A stretch of 64,000 nucleotides of DNA from Macrosoma leucophasiata. Its lineage: Eukaryota > Arthropoda > Insecta > Lepidoptera > Hedylidae. The DNA lies in contig JAWQUS010000008.1 in the NCBI GenBank assembly GCA_036365455.1, forward strand, positions 17,033,501 through 17,097,500, read 5' to 3'. A program made the position numbers and the translations under genes. The notes under the pieces were generated by a model. The model did not search any database. It was not told the origin of the DNA and was given only the letters and a program-made list of their open reading frames with translations. The first letter of the stretch is position 1, and each line of letters opens with the position of its first letter. Shown here in pieces: positions 1 through 10,345 of this stretch.

Positions 1-344
1 ACAATACCTAAACTACCTAAGTGTTTAGACTCGTTTTGTATCATAGTATCGATTAGTAATAGATGTCACTTAATAAATTATTAGAATAACGAAGGTAGGT
101 ATCCAAATTTTATGCATATTATAAAATATTTTCAAAAATTACGATATCATAATCGTATATCGATGAATTTGCATGTGAAAGTCAGTCATATTGGCATTGA
201 TTGTAAGAATATGTTTGAATACGAGTTTTCAAAATTTTGGGTACTTATAATCATATACGGAACATTGAACGAAACACATACGTAAGTTATTTTTTTTTTC
301 AACTAATTAAGCAAAAGGCATAGCAACGTGGCGGCCATGGGGCC
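1..344. other. AT-rich stretch without recognised features
   Basis: No coding, repeat or RNA signal recognised. The short inverted GC-rich motif at about 330-351 (GTGGCGGCC / GGCCGCCAC around CATGG) is the only structure seen. Confidence 0.5.
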
Positions 345-545
345 GCCACGTGTCTGTGATGGAGAAGAGTACTTCCGCTGGTGCAATCAGTCAACTGAGC
401 AATGATGGTGAAACCAATCGGACGGTAGTAAATATAATAACGTGCGATGGGCAGCAGCGTCCCGTAATAAAACTACCGCTACTGCGATTGCCAATTGCCA
501 AGAATCCAATCGATTTGCAAAAATCGATTGGCTTGCCAAGCCAGT
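345..545 (+). repeat. Remnant of a dispersed coding repeat (QQRP..KLP motif)
   Basis: Translation contains QQRPVIKLPLLRLP. The same peptide core (QQRP-x-I-K-L-x-PL) appears in degenerate form near 5.8 kb, 18.7 kb and 32.5 kb, in both orientations, so it is an interspersed element rather than a host exon. The KLPxLxLP run resembles part of some retroelement Gag proteins, but the match is too short to name a family. Confidence 0.35.
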
Positions 546-548
546 CGA

Positions 549-841
549 TTTTTTTTTAATGTTACAAGGTTGGCAAACAATCTTGCAGTTCACATTGATG
601 TTAAATGATGACTGCAGCCTATAGACATAACCTCACACAGAGAACCAGGGATCAAAATGCAGCTGCGTTGCCACCCTTGAGACCTTAGGTGTTTTCTCTG
701 TGTTATTACTGGGCCATACATTACCATCTAACCGGAACACGATAGTGCTGAACACAACCATTTAGCGGCAGATAAATTAGGTAATGTGGTGGTGCCTACG
801 CCCTAGAGCTCCTGGACTCGACACTGTAACTCTACCAACAT
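549..841 (-). repeat. SINE-like retroposon, family A (about 290 bp)
   Basis: Degenerate near-full copy in minus orientation. In sense the family starts ACTGGTGGTAGAGCTC and ends GTTTGCCACTT..ATTACAT followed by poly(A); here the tail appears as poly(T) at the left. At least fifteen copies or fragments occur in the window. No convincing tRNA-type B box was found. Confidence 0.75.
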
Positions 842-1032
842 AAAAAATTACACATTCTCCCCTTATTTGTGGTGTTTTTGATCGAGGGAGCGACGTGGAC
901 TAGTCGCTTGTCTTGCTATCCATATGTGTAGGTATAGGTACACACATGCCGCTCTGATATAGGATAGAAGGCCGAAGCCGTTCATCATCATCACTACATA
1001 TTATAAAGTATAGTCCTGCCTATAAAGTAAAG
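842..1032. other. No recognised feature
   Basis: AT-rich spacer between a family A SINE and a hairpin; nothing else recognised. Confidence 0.4.
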
Positions 1033-1098
1033 TTCCGAGGTTAGCGCATACACTAAGACAGAGAAAATTCTGTCTTAGTGTATGCGCTAACCTCGGAA
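1033..1098. repeat. Perfect 30-bp-arm hairpin
   Basis: Arms 1033-1062 and 1069-1098 are perfect reverse complements with a 6-nt loop (GAAAAT). It looks like a collapsed fold-back element or a hairpin-forming RNA template. Confidence 0.85.
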
Positions 1099-1498
1099 AG
1101 TTGTGAACGGATTTTGTTCCTGTTTGAAATGTTGGAAATAGGGTTTTCTGAGGAAGGTTTAAAAAATTAATGCTACCCGTGCAAAACCGTAACATCTCGC
1201 ATAAAAAAGAGTAGGCAAAGTTTTATCTAAATTTTAAAAAGAAAAAAAATCTTTAATTTTAATCTATTATTAAAGGAATCACATTGTTTTGGATTCAATG
1301 TGTACGTAACTTCGTTTTGTGGTTAGGTCGGATGAGAGCGAAAGTGGATTTGCCACACGCTGTCAATTTTTGGCCTGGATGCCGCTCCGGCACGATATAC
1401 AAGAGCAAAGCCGTTCACCCAGTACGACTCACAAACTGGTATCCTACTTCTTTTGCGTAACTCTACTCCACGGTCAATACGCGACGTTATCTATACAA

Positions 1499-1805
1499 AT
1501 AAATAAAATTGGAGTGTCTGTTTGTAATATTAAAATAACCGCTTTTTTACTAAATACATATGTATGTATACACGGTACATATACCAGAACAACATTTTTT
1601 ACAATTTTTGTCTGTCTGTCTGTTTGGCGGGGCTAATCTTAAGAACGGCAAGACCGATTTTGACGGGACCTTCACTGACAGATAGGTAATGTAATAAGGA
1701 GTAACTTATGCTATTTTTATACTAGCTGCGCCCACGACTTTGTCCGGGTAGATCTACTGAACAATCATAAATTCTCACGCGGGCGAAGTCGCGGGCATAG
1801 CTAGT
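1499..1805 (+). repeat. Lepidopteran-type interspersed element, family E (LINE-tail-like)
   Basis: Starts near ATTGGAGTGTCTGTTTG, passes a TGTC-rich run and ends GCGGGCGAAGTCGCGGGCATAGCTAG. A second copy at 16018-16594 shares the whole layout. The terminal block (CGCGGGCGAAGTCGCGGGC..AGCTAG) recurs in shorter form near 13.6, 54.5 and 63.07 kb. Confidence 0.7.
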
Positions 1806-2007
1806 ACATAATAATATCTCCAATGTTATTAATGAACTCACTCGCAGTTAAATATTTTCCAATTAAAATATTATTGCTGCTCGCTGATTCGTACAAATTG
1901 TTAAGTTAAAACGTGACGCAATCAAATGTTTGAATTGGAATGAAATAGATTTGATGCCACGAAGATCGCCGCTAATTAGATTCATTTAAAAACCGCTTTT
2001 TAGGGTT

Positions 2008-2115
2008 CCGTAGTAAAGAAGGAACGCATATAGTTTTGCCATGTCCGTCTGTCCGTCTATCAGTCCGCGTTTTAGCGCAAAAACAATTGATACTAGAGAC
2101 TTGAAATTTGGCACA
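2008..2115 (+). repeat. 5' fragment of the AGGGTTCCGTA interspersed element
   Basis: Starts TTTTAGGGTTCCGTAGTAAAG and runs through GTCCGTCTGTCCGTCTATC; matches the beginning of the fuller copy at 32068-32487. This repeat type is widespread in moth genomes. Confidence 0.65.
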
Positions 2116-2130
2116 AGTACACCTTAATTA

Positions 2131-2736
2131 CGCCAGATGGCACTGCAGAAAATATGTCCAGTATATAAAAAAGAAAGAAGGCTTAGAGAATTAATGTCGG
2201 AATTTAATTGCACCTACCGAAAAGCACTCACAATATACGTATCTCCAAGTCCTATTTATATTAATGACAGTCCATTAAATCAAACACCACAAGATATTTC
2301 AATACCTAGACAAGATCATTCAATTCTGATTTCAACGCCAAATATTCCGATTGTTCATAATAAAACCCGTATGTCTGAACTATTCGCGGCGCCCACGAAA
2401 CAGAGCACAGGCACTGAAACCAATGCATTTTCCGGAAGCAAAAAACAAAAGAAGCGTAAACAACGCGCAGGTGCTGCTAGAGAATCCGCCGGCAACGAGT
2501 GTGATTCGCCCTTGAATACTGTTGCACCCAATCTCGGACCAATAACCATAACACCCAATGCTGACCCCATGGAGTCGGACTGTAGTGAAGAAATGTTGCC
2601 GGCTGAAAATCCAAATGAATATAATCGGGAGATGGGCGCAACTGGGGGAAAATCGAGTAAAAGTACGAAATGTAGTGAATTAAGTTTTATTAGATTAATG
2701 ATTAGGTTTAAAAATATTTTATTTATTTTATTTTAA
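2131..2736 (+). pseudogene. LINE ORF1 (Gag-like) C-terminal fragment
   Basis: An open frame of about 199 codons from 2137 encodes a peptide with CPVYKKERRLRELMSEFN followed by CTYRKAL and YVSP. This is the segment that follows the CCHC knuckles in ORF1 of I/Jockey/R1-type non-LTR retrotransposons. After it comes a low-complexity Lys/Ser/Thr-rich tail. The fragment begins inside the last zinc knuckle, so it is 5'-truncated, and the end runs into the AT-rich start of the tandem repeat next door. No endonuclease or RT follows. It may or may not belong to the same LINE as the RNase H remnant at 3.4-4.6 kb. Confidence 0.7.
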
Positions 2737-2759
2737 AGAAAAATGGAAAGAAAAATTTT

Positions 2760-2833
2760 ACTTCAGGCGAGACTCGAACTCGCGGCCTACTGGGAATCTA
2801 GTCCAGCCGCTCTTCCAATAGAGCTACTGAAGT
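2760..2833 (-). tRNA. tRNA-like sequence, copy 1 (probably tRNA-derived repeat)
   Basis: Read on the minus strand, 74 nt fold as a cloverleaf: perfect 7-bp acceptor (ACTTCAG/CTGAAGT), D arm with an A-box-like TAGCTCTATTGG, T arm GCGAG-TTCGAGT-CTCGC with a B-box. The anticodon stem is weak (4 bp plus a mismatch) with loop CTAGATT, which would give anticodon AGA. A serine tRNA should have a long variable arm and this has a short one, so a real tRNA-Ser is unlikely. Several degenerate copies argue for a mobile tRNA-derived repeat. Confidence 0.45.
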
Positions 2834-3065
2834 CCTGCCCGATTTGTCAAATCCTTCCTTCACATTTATTGCATTGCTTTATGGTAGCAGCAGCGCCATC
2901 TATTACCAACTATGCTAGTTAGGCAACCGATATAATAGACTTTGCAGTTTATTGAATATCGTAAAGAAGTCGTTTTTACCCTTAATAATTGTTTTATATT
3001 ATTTCGCATTAACACATGCTTGTGAAATATATTTCATTTTAAAGAAAAATGGAAAGAAAAATTTG

Positions 3066-3139
3066 ACTTCAGGCGAGACTCGAACTTGCGGCCTACTGGG
3101 AATCTAGTCCAGCCGCTCTTCCAATTGAGCTACTGAAGT
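3066..3139 (-). tRNA. tRNA-like sequence, copy 2
   Basis: Same 74-nt cloverleaf as copy 1, 306 bp away. One T-stem position differs (GCAAG instead of GCGAG), giving a mismatch, and the D loop reads CAATTGG instead of TATTGG. This fits decay of a repeat rather than a conserved gene array. Confidence 0.4.
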
Positions 3140-3399
3140 CCTGCCCGATTTGTCAAATCTTTCCTTCACATTTATTGCATTGCTTTATGGTAGGAGCAGC
3201 GCCATCTATTACCAACTATGCTAGTTAGGCAACCGATATAATAGACTTTGCAGTTTATTGAATATCGTAAAGAAGTCGCTTTTACCCTTAATAATTGTTT
3301 TATATTATTTCGCATTAACACATGCTTGTGAAATATATTTTATTTTAAAGAAAAAAAAGCAATGCAATAAATGTGAAGGAAAGATTTGACAAATCGGAA

Positions 3400-4600
3400 A
3401 GGAAGGAAGGAAGACCTTACAACTAATAGTAACTCTTGGTATTGGAGAAATAAAAAACACCCTTTACTTACCTCTATTCATTCTTCGTTAAACTCGTTGA
3501 GAATACATTCGAGTGATAAACTGGAGATGTTCTCATTAGATACCTGGGTGAACAATATAAATTTGGCTTATGTGCTACGCTGGTCTATTCCTTCAGTAGA
3601 TCATGCAACGCGAACCTACTGTCTTAATTCCCTTAGGGATACCTGTACCACTTTTATTGAAAGCAAATATAGAAATTACTATAAAATATTCACAGATGGA
3701 TCCAAGAATGATTTTGGAAGTGATGCAGCATTTTTAGACTCTGTTGAAAATGTCGGTGTGAGACTTAAGATTGATATTAATACATCTATAATGCACATTG
3801 AATTGTTAGCTGTAGCGGAAGCTTTATCTTATGTCAGATCAATAAATTTTAACAAGTTTGTTATTTTCAGGGATTCTAAGAGTGCTTTGCAACATTTGGC
3901 TCGATGTTCCTCGCATAGGCGAGGTTATCCGATTGCCTACCAGATACTTAATTCGATCTTAAAGCTTCACGCTGACAATATAGAAATAATTCTACAATGG
4001 ATTCCAGCACACATGAATATTAAGGAAAACGAAGATGTCGATCTATTAGCACGACAGGCCTGTATAGATGGTATTATTGTTAATATGTTGCCCATGTTTT
4101 CTGATTATTTAGGATTGATAAAGCATCAGTGTCAAAAGTACTGGCAAGAATATTTTGACGAGAGATCAAAGTCAAAAGGAATCTGGTTTAGAACCATTCA
4201 GCCATTAATTTCACAACATCCGTGGATCGATCGGGTCGAACTAAACAGAAAAACCTTAGTAACCGCTTTAAGGTTGCGAGATGAACACATTCATTCCATC
4301 GAACAAGTTTGCATTTTTAATGAGAAAAGTTTCATCCCCAAATTGCGTCGATTGTGGTATTATAGAAGATGTATAGCATGTTCTTTGGGAGTGTGTACGT
4401 AATGCAACCTACAGAAGGCTACATTTAAGTTCTGAAAGAGCTATGGATATCGGCCTTAGTAATAGTTGGTTGGCAGAACCAACATCAGAGAGAGCCAAGT
4501 TATTATATAATTTACTTGTTTTAGGTTTGGATTAATGTGTATATATTTTTTGTATGTCGATTTGTCTCAATAGGGCGATGTGGTCGCTCAGCGACAAAGC
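3400..4600 (+). pseudogene. 3' end of a LINE: RNase H domain, zinc knuckle and poly(A) tail, decayed
   Basis: Most of a 338-codon frame (from about 3405 to 4402) is the RNase H region of a non-LTR retrotransposon. The catalytic set is visible: D104 in IFTDGSK, E139 in HIELLAVAEAL, D163 in FRDSKSAL, and D219 in WIPAHMNIKENEDVDLLAR. After about 4330 the family sequence continues one frame over with a C-x2-C-x7-H-x4-C knuckle (CVDCG..HVLWEC). It is broken by an in-frame TAG and ends in LVLGLD-stop near 4535. AAATAAATTAAAAAAA at about 4608-4622 is the poly(A) end. The 5' side is truncated at the fold-back junction near 3400. Clade is not certain; RNase H plus knuckle suggests the I superfamily. 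Confidence 0.85.
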
Positions 4601-4622
4601 CCTTCAAATAAATTAAAAAAAT

Positions 4623-5739
4623 ATATATATTACGCCGACAAAGTGGTAGAATAAAAATATGATTTTCTTTGTAACGCGCGGATATTTTTATTATTTTTAG
4701 TTTTCTATATAGTAGTGGATATTGTTAGATAGGTCTTTCAAAAATGTAAGAGGTGTGCAAATATCATTTTTCGATTTAATTAACTGTTCGTTTAAAATGC
4801 CAATTTTCGTTAGAGTCAAGTGTCTGTCCCCTCACACTCAACTTCGCCTCCACTCTCTGCCTCTACCAACTATACGGTTGTTGTTAGAATCAGAATCTCA
4901 TTTATTCATAGATTCATTTTATATTTACCCTGGACTGCGCGTGCGCCGACACGCTCTTGACCGGTTTTTATAGAAAACAGAAGATATGGCCGAGATTATA
5001 TTGTTGTGTTGGGGTGCGTCATGCTCTCTCGGTGTTATATGCTATCTTTCTATCTATATATCTATTTAAACTAATTATAAAACACAGTTTCCGAACGGGT
5101 CTGTCTGTGTGTCTGTCTGTTCGCAACAAACTCAAAGACTACTGCATGGATTTTATTTTTTTCTTATTGATAGAGTGTTTTTTGCGTACCTTTATAATTC
5201 GTAATTTTTATGTAAATGGGTTGGTAATATTGATTGCTGCAATAATGATAAATGTTGCAGGTGTCAGAAAAAATCAAGCCGCCTGGGAGCTTTCATCGAA
5301 GACGCTGCCCAATCCTTTATTTTCGAAATCTTCGAATCAAACGGTCATCTCACACCGCTGGACTAACTGTTGCGTACAATTTTTATAAAAACGATGAATA
5401 TCTGCAAAAGTTGGAAACTGTGTCGCAGATACAATCGCCCACCTCGAAATTTTACACAATACAATAAATTTAAATTACTAACTAGACTAAGCTACAAAAA
5501 AAAGAACATGTTATACCTGGTCTACTAGATTTTTGAAAAATATAAGGAAGTTTATAAAGCAAAACATGTTATACCTACCTACAAGATTTTTGAAAAATAT
5601 AAAAAAAGTATTTTTTTTTTCTTTATCGTGTGAATGGGCAAGTGATTATTCATCATAATCACCGAAAGACTGCTGGTAAAAATCCTTCCTCGATGATGCC
5701 CACAACAGTGTCATTAGGGGAGAATATGCCATAATCATC
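4623..5739. other. Spacer with short repeat fragments
   Basis: No coding signal recognised. A short TGTC-rich LINE-tail fragment lies at about 5095-5145. An imperfect direct duplication of about 60 bp (AACATGTTATACCT..AGATTTTTGAAAAATATA) occupies 5505-5605. Confidence 0.5.
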
Positions 5740-5900
5740 ACTCTTGGTGCGCGGCGATTGCAATGGGGTCAATTTTATCGTGGGACGCTGCTGCTCATCT
5801 GGTGTTATAGTATTTACCTACTGAAGGTTGTTGGTTTGAGCGCTATTGTTCGGTTGATTGACTGTATTAGCGGCGGAATTCGTATCCACCCCCCTACGCC
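5740..5900 (-). repeat. Remnant of the QQRP..KLP dispersed coding repeat
   Basis: Minus-strand translation contains QQRPTIKLTPLQSP followed by a readable stretch toward the left. It shares its core with the copies near 0.4 kb, 18.7 kb and 32.5 kb. An in-frame stop lies upstream of the core. Confidence 0.35.
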
Positions 5901-6324
5901 TATGAGTCATTATTGACATGTGAGTGATTATTAATAATTTCATCTAATCTAATACAAGGCTACTATCGCAACAAAGTGTTGCATAATATCTTGAAACATT
6001 TGGTGAAGGTGGTGAGATATTATTCAACATAGAAATTTAATAGATATATGCACTAGAAAACAGGAGATTAATTTATCTACAGATATTTACAACCTTTATT
6101 TATATGATACTTAATTCTGAATTGATAATTACACAAAATCCTTGAGATGTTAAACTTGTATTAGTTCTTTTTTCATGTTATGTTGGTTGTTATCAAGGAT
6201 GACGATCATAGGGATGGTATGTGGATAATGTAGCCTATAGATATCTACCAATCACAGACGATTTGCCAACACTAAGACCCAAATTATTTTGCCACTTTAA
6301 TAGACAACACGAAGCCGTGGACGA
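5901..6324. other. No recognised feature
   Basis: AT-rich, no coding or repeat signal recognised. Confidence 0.4.
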
Positions 6325-6457
6325 GGCCTAACATTACCATCTATCCGGGACATGATAATGCTGCACACTATCATTTGTCGGAAGCCCAAAGCGGAAGATA
6401 CCGTGGTAGTGTTTAGGCTCCCGAGTTCTGACGATAGAACTCTAGCACCAGTAACTA
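6325..6457 (-). repeat. SINE-like family A, degenerate head fragment
   Basis: Carries CATTACCATCTATCCGGGACA..GGTAGTGTTTAGGCTC..CTCTAGCACCAGTAA, matching the head half of family A in minus orientation. The 3' half is absent. Confidence 0.6.
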
Positions 6458-6484
6458 AATAAGTGAGGATATATATACCCTCGC

Positions 6485-6640
6485 CTAACGGGTTCGATCC
6501 CCGCACCGGGACAAATATTTGTATGGCCAACAGATATTTGTTTCGGGTCTGGGTGTTTGTGTATGTGTTGTTTGTATATAACGGCACCCACGACACAGGT
6601 TTTATACCTACTGTGGGGCTGTGAGTGTATGCGTATTTTT
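6485..6640 (+). repeat. tRNA-headed SINE, family C (5'-truncated)
   Basis: Starts inside the tRNA-like head at a B box (GGGTTCGATCCCCGCACC) and continues GGGACAAATATTTGTATGG through GGCACCCACGACACAGG to the tail. A fuller copy with A box lies at 39065-39258; other copies at 16627, 20685 and 61372. Confidence 0.7.
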
Positions 6641-7300
6641 TTTTTACATTTCATATTATTGGCCTGGTACCGAGCCTTCCATTTGTGAACCACTGCTTTT
6701 CACCGATGGTTGATGTAGATTATTGATTCACCAGATTTACCATACGTAGGTATACCGAATGGCAGATGTAAACTGTCACGTGTGTGGTGTGTAAATTGCC
6801 ACTCTTTTATCTAAATCGATGCACTATTGAATGCAGCGATCGCTGCAAAAAAAAGGCAATTAAGTTGGTGTCGCACGGTGAGTGCAAAATATTTTTGTAT
6901 GCAACAACACCGTGGCGTGACATGATTACAAAAAAAATTGTACAACATAAATAGTTTTTGCTATTGTTTATAAAGTAACGATACATTTTGATAAACATTT
7001 CGCAGAGTCGATCGATTATCAGAAACATATATACATAGGTTACCTTTAAACGCTATCCAAGTCGTTGTGATGGCGCTAGATTTCTTTCTAGGAGGATTAG
7101 AATGGGACTAGCCAATTGTTTTTTGGATGTTACTTATGGCACCTTAAAGTACGTTTTAGAAGATGCAGTGTCACTGAAGATATACTACCTTCGGGTATAA
7201 GTATAGTTTACATTGAATAAAAGTGCAGATTTGACATTACATAAATGACAGATGTCTATATGAAAATGTATTAATATGTGGAATAACTTGTTCACGTTTC
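6641..7300. other. No recognised feature
   Basis: AT-rich, no coding or repeat signal recognised. Confidence 0.4.
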
Positions 7301-7447
7301 ACAGAGGCATAACACCTTAGGCCTCAGGAGTGGTAACGCAACTGCATTTTGACCTTAGTCTTTGTGTGGGTGTCTATAGGCTGCAGTCATCACTTAAAAT
7401 CAATGTGAACTGCATGCTTAGTTGCCACTTGTATTACATAAAAAAAA
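7301..7447 (+). repeat. SINE-like family A, 5'-truncated copy with poly(A)
   Basis: Starts ACAGAGGCATAACACC, about halfway into the family, and ends GCCACTTGTATTACATAAAAAA. The 5' truncation with an intact A-rich tail is typical of LINE-driven retroposition. Confidence 0.75.
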
Positions 7448-7888
7448 CGTAAATGCCCTTGTGATAAACCCGCGGGCGGGCTTGCGTAAGATAAGGAATT
7501 AAAAGGTCAAAGAAAGAAAGAAACAAAGAAAGCTAACATTTTCTAACTCTTAAAGTTTATTGGTCGTTGCTACCTAATAAGTGTTGGTTGATGTTCCATT
7601 TCTTTTAGAAAGAAGAGGAAAATATACAACAACTAAACCTGATAAATTCAATTCACCCAACACCAATATCTATTCCATTCAGACGGGTTCTTTCTTCCTT
7701 TTATATTGCATCCGAACACTCATTGATCGTCAAATACTATTGGTTTATTCATAGCATCATTTTTATTGCATAAAAATGATTTGATATTCCTTGCATTACC
7801 TGTGTGTAATATTAAATCTATACTTCTTATAATAAGACAGTAAAAATCGTGTGTCTGTACATTAAATATTTTTCCAATATATATAATT

Positions 7889-8074
7889 ACTAGCGGCCCG
7901 CCCCGGCTACGCCCGCGCTGCTCTGCTCCTATTAGTCATAGCGTAATGTAAGCTATCCTATCTCTCAAGTTGGATCGAACTGCACATGGTGTGCGAATTT
8001 TATTATAATCGGTTAAGTGGTTTAGGAGTCCATTGAGGACAAACATTGTGACACGAGATTTATATATATTAAGA
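7889..8074 (+). repeat. LINE (RTE-type) 3' tail
   Basis: Runs from TAGCGGCCCGCCCCGGCTAC through TTATAATCGGTTAAGTGG and GGAGTCCATTGAGGACAAAC to TTTATATATATTAAGAT. I recognise this as a common lepidopteran LINE 3' end; no coding part remains. Confidence 0.6.
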
Positions 8075-9002
8075 TGTTTCCAAAATTGAAATTTTTCTAA
8101 GCTCCAGTCTTGTTTCGCAAGAAAACCTTAATTATTTCTTTTAGGTGGAACTCGTATCTATAGCAAGCACTCGTATCTATAGTAGAGAAGTTAGAATTAC
8201 CGTAATCTTTACAGAGGTGTCCCTATTTGTACTAAGTAAATTGACCTCAGAACTTCTTGTCCAAGGAAGTTTCAGATTGTACATAAGGCTTTAGACCTTC
8301 GTGACATAGAATTTCTTTTAAAAAGGATGGAAATGGGCAGTGAACTATTTTGTTCAGATTATTAAAATCTATTCTATAGGACATTTAACAAAATGTTTTT
8401 TTCGATATGCAATGGAATGTAATGGAATTTTTGAACATGTTTTTTAATTTAAAAGAACATCCACAGAGACAAATGACTTTCGTGACAGAAGCTTATTAAC
8501 GAGAAAAATAAGGCGGCTCCGACAAGACAACCGTCCGTAAGAATCGCTTTACAAAACATTAATTTCAAGATTTCATGAGCAAATGCGGAATAATGAGTAA
8601 TTGAAAATGGAAACGGACACTTTATTCAAACATAATATTGTTTGGCTGCATAGCTACTCAAATTATACGTATTCTTCAATAAGAAAACGCGCGATGTAAA
8701 TATTTGTTAACATTTTGAATCGTATAATTTGTATAGATTATTTTTATGCGTTATATAAGATTGGTCTTCTATATTTAAGCGATTGTTAAAAATGTCAGTG
8801 AAAGCAAATGGAATCGCGTGACACCGTCGACTGTTAATGTTACTCCATATATACCAGTTCGAATATAGTAGGTGATCGATGAATATCGAACCAGAAAGAA
8901 CTTTCGTCTTACAACATTTAACGCCGCGCCGGTAGGTCCAGGCAGTGACAGTTTAACTTATGTATAAAAAACATTGGTCAGAACTCAGTTAATCACTTTC
9001 TT
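8075..9002. other. No recognised feature
   Basis: AT-rich, no coding or repeat signal recognised. Confidence 0.4.
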
Positions 9003-9282
9003 ATGTAATCAAGGTGACAAACAAGCATGCAGTTCACGTTGATGTTAGGTGATGCAGCCTATATAGGCACTTACACAAAGACCAGAGGTCAAAATGCAGA
9101 TGCGTTGCCACCCCTGAGACCTTAGTTGTTTTGTCTCCGTGATAGTTATTACGAGGCTATACATTACCATTAAACCAAACACTATAGTGCTGAACACTAC
9201 CATTTGGCAGCAGATAGGTTAAGGTAATGCGATGGTGTCTACGCCTTCGAGTCCTTACGCGGGAACTCTACCACTAGTAAAT
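9003..9282 (-). repeat. SINE-like family A, near full length
   Basis: Minus orientation; contains the family landmarks AACAAGCATGCAGTTCACG, GATGCGTTGCCACC and CTCTACCACTAGTAA. Confidence 0.75.
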
Positions 9283-9837
9283 AGAGTTTAGTCTATCGAT
9301 ACGATTCTTTCATTGATGATAATGCTCTAGTAATAATATCGCGTCTAGTATCTAGTAATAAGTGCGCGGTGATACTGGTGATACAGCAACAAACCTTTAC
9401 GATCAGACAGATACCGATTGCCCGCATGAAAGAAGGATTATGCTTCATGAGTGGCGATATATTTGATCATATTTTATTTTTACATTAAAATCATTTTAGT
9501 TTAATATACGCGTATAAATGATAAATCCGTAAAAATAATTTTATTTCAATGAGTGTAGCTCGCGAAAACCTAAGAACATATTACGATATATTTGAGTTGA
9601 GACTATCATCAAAATTGTGACTCTACACGTACGATATAAAGTACGAGCACGTGAATGGCAGATTTCTGAAAACTAGACATTTTTTGCTCAAAGATACATG
9701 ATCATGATAAGGAACGATTGGCTACTACTCTGCAATGTTTGGATCATCCTGTCTATGAAAGGTATGAGGTTGGCATAACTTCGTAGTACTTCGTACATGC
9801 TGTTTTTGTATAAAGGATGACAGACAAGTATACGGGC

Positions 9838-10345
9838 CACATGATGGAAAGTGGTCATCGTGGCCTCAGAACAATTTTTACTCCAGAGGAGTTGACATCG
9901 CGGTGTCAGCCCTGGAGGACTCTTTTGACATTACGTAACTTCACGCCTGTAATCCCCGAAGGGGTAGGCAGAGGTAAATGCATGCATTCAAGCATACATG
10001 TAAACACCCACGACTCGCCGGTTACGTTTTGGCCCATGTAACAGGTGGCGAACCTGTTGCCATCTCCGGGTACATTACCAAACTCCGAGGTACTGGGAAA
10101 CTTCCAGAAAATGGAAAAATCCCAATAGAAGCAGAGATAAAGGATTTTAAACCGATATCTCTGATAGTCCCCGACCCGGGAATCGAACCCAGGACCTCCA
10201 GCGTAATAGTACCACTACGCTACTGAGGCAGTTAAAGATGGATGTCCACATGATGGAAAGTGGTCATCGTTGCCTCAGAACATGTTTTACTCCAGAGGAG
10301 TTGACATCGCGCTGTCAGCCCGCGAGGACTCTTTTGACGTTATTT
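9838..10345. repeat. About 95-bp direct duplication flanking a SINE
   Basis: 9838-9932 and 10249-10345 are near-identical (both start CCACATGATGGAAAGTGG and end GACTCTTTTGAC). They bracket the family B SINE at 9933-10232. The duplicated flank is far longer than a normal target-site duplication. Confidence 0.75.
9933..10232 (-). repeat. tRNA-headed SINE, family B, full length
   Basis: On the minus strand the head reads GCCTCAGTAGCGTAGTGG (A box TAGCGTAGTGG), and the B box is CCTGGGTTCGATTCCCGGG, both good Pol III promoter matches. The body ends GGCGTGAAGTTACG. Other copies lie at 15735, 17330, 21598, 35201, 39296 and 53618. Confidence 0.85.

Larger units (their letters stand above)
2729..3346 (-). 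repeat. Two tandem 306-bp units, each with a tRNA-like sequence
   Basis: The marker TTTTAAAGAAAAATGG recurs at about 2731 and 3037, and TTTTAAAG again at about 3343, giving a period of 306 bp. Units differ by only a few bases. The third start is followed at once by an inverted piece of the same unit (GCAATGCAATAAATGTGAAG), so the array ends in a fold-back junction. A related fold-back lies at 16146-16372. Confidence 0.85.

Noticed and set aside
1319..1636. 105-codon open frame
   Set aside because: It runs into the family E repeat and its TGTC-rich run; no domain visible.
2760..2833. Functional tRNA-Ser(AGA) gene
   Set aside because: Anticodon AGA would require a type II tRNA with a long variable arm, which is absent; copies are degenerate and lie in a repeat.
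9817..10226. Open frames across the SINE at 9.9-10.2 kb (similar ones at 15.8, 35.3 and 39.4 kb)
   Set aside because: They translate family B SINE sequence and recur wherever the SINE does.
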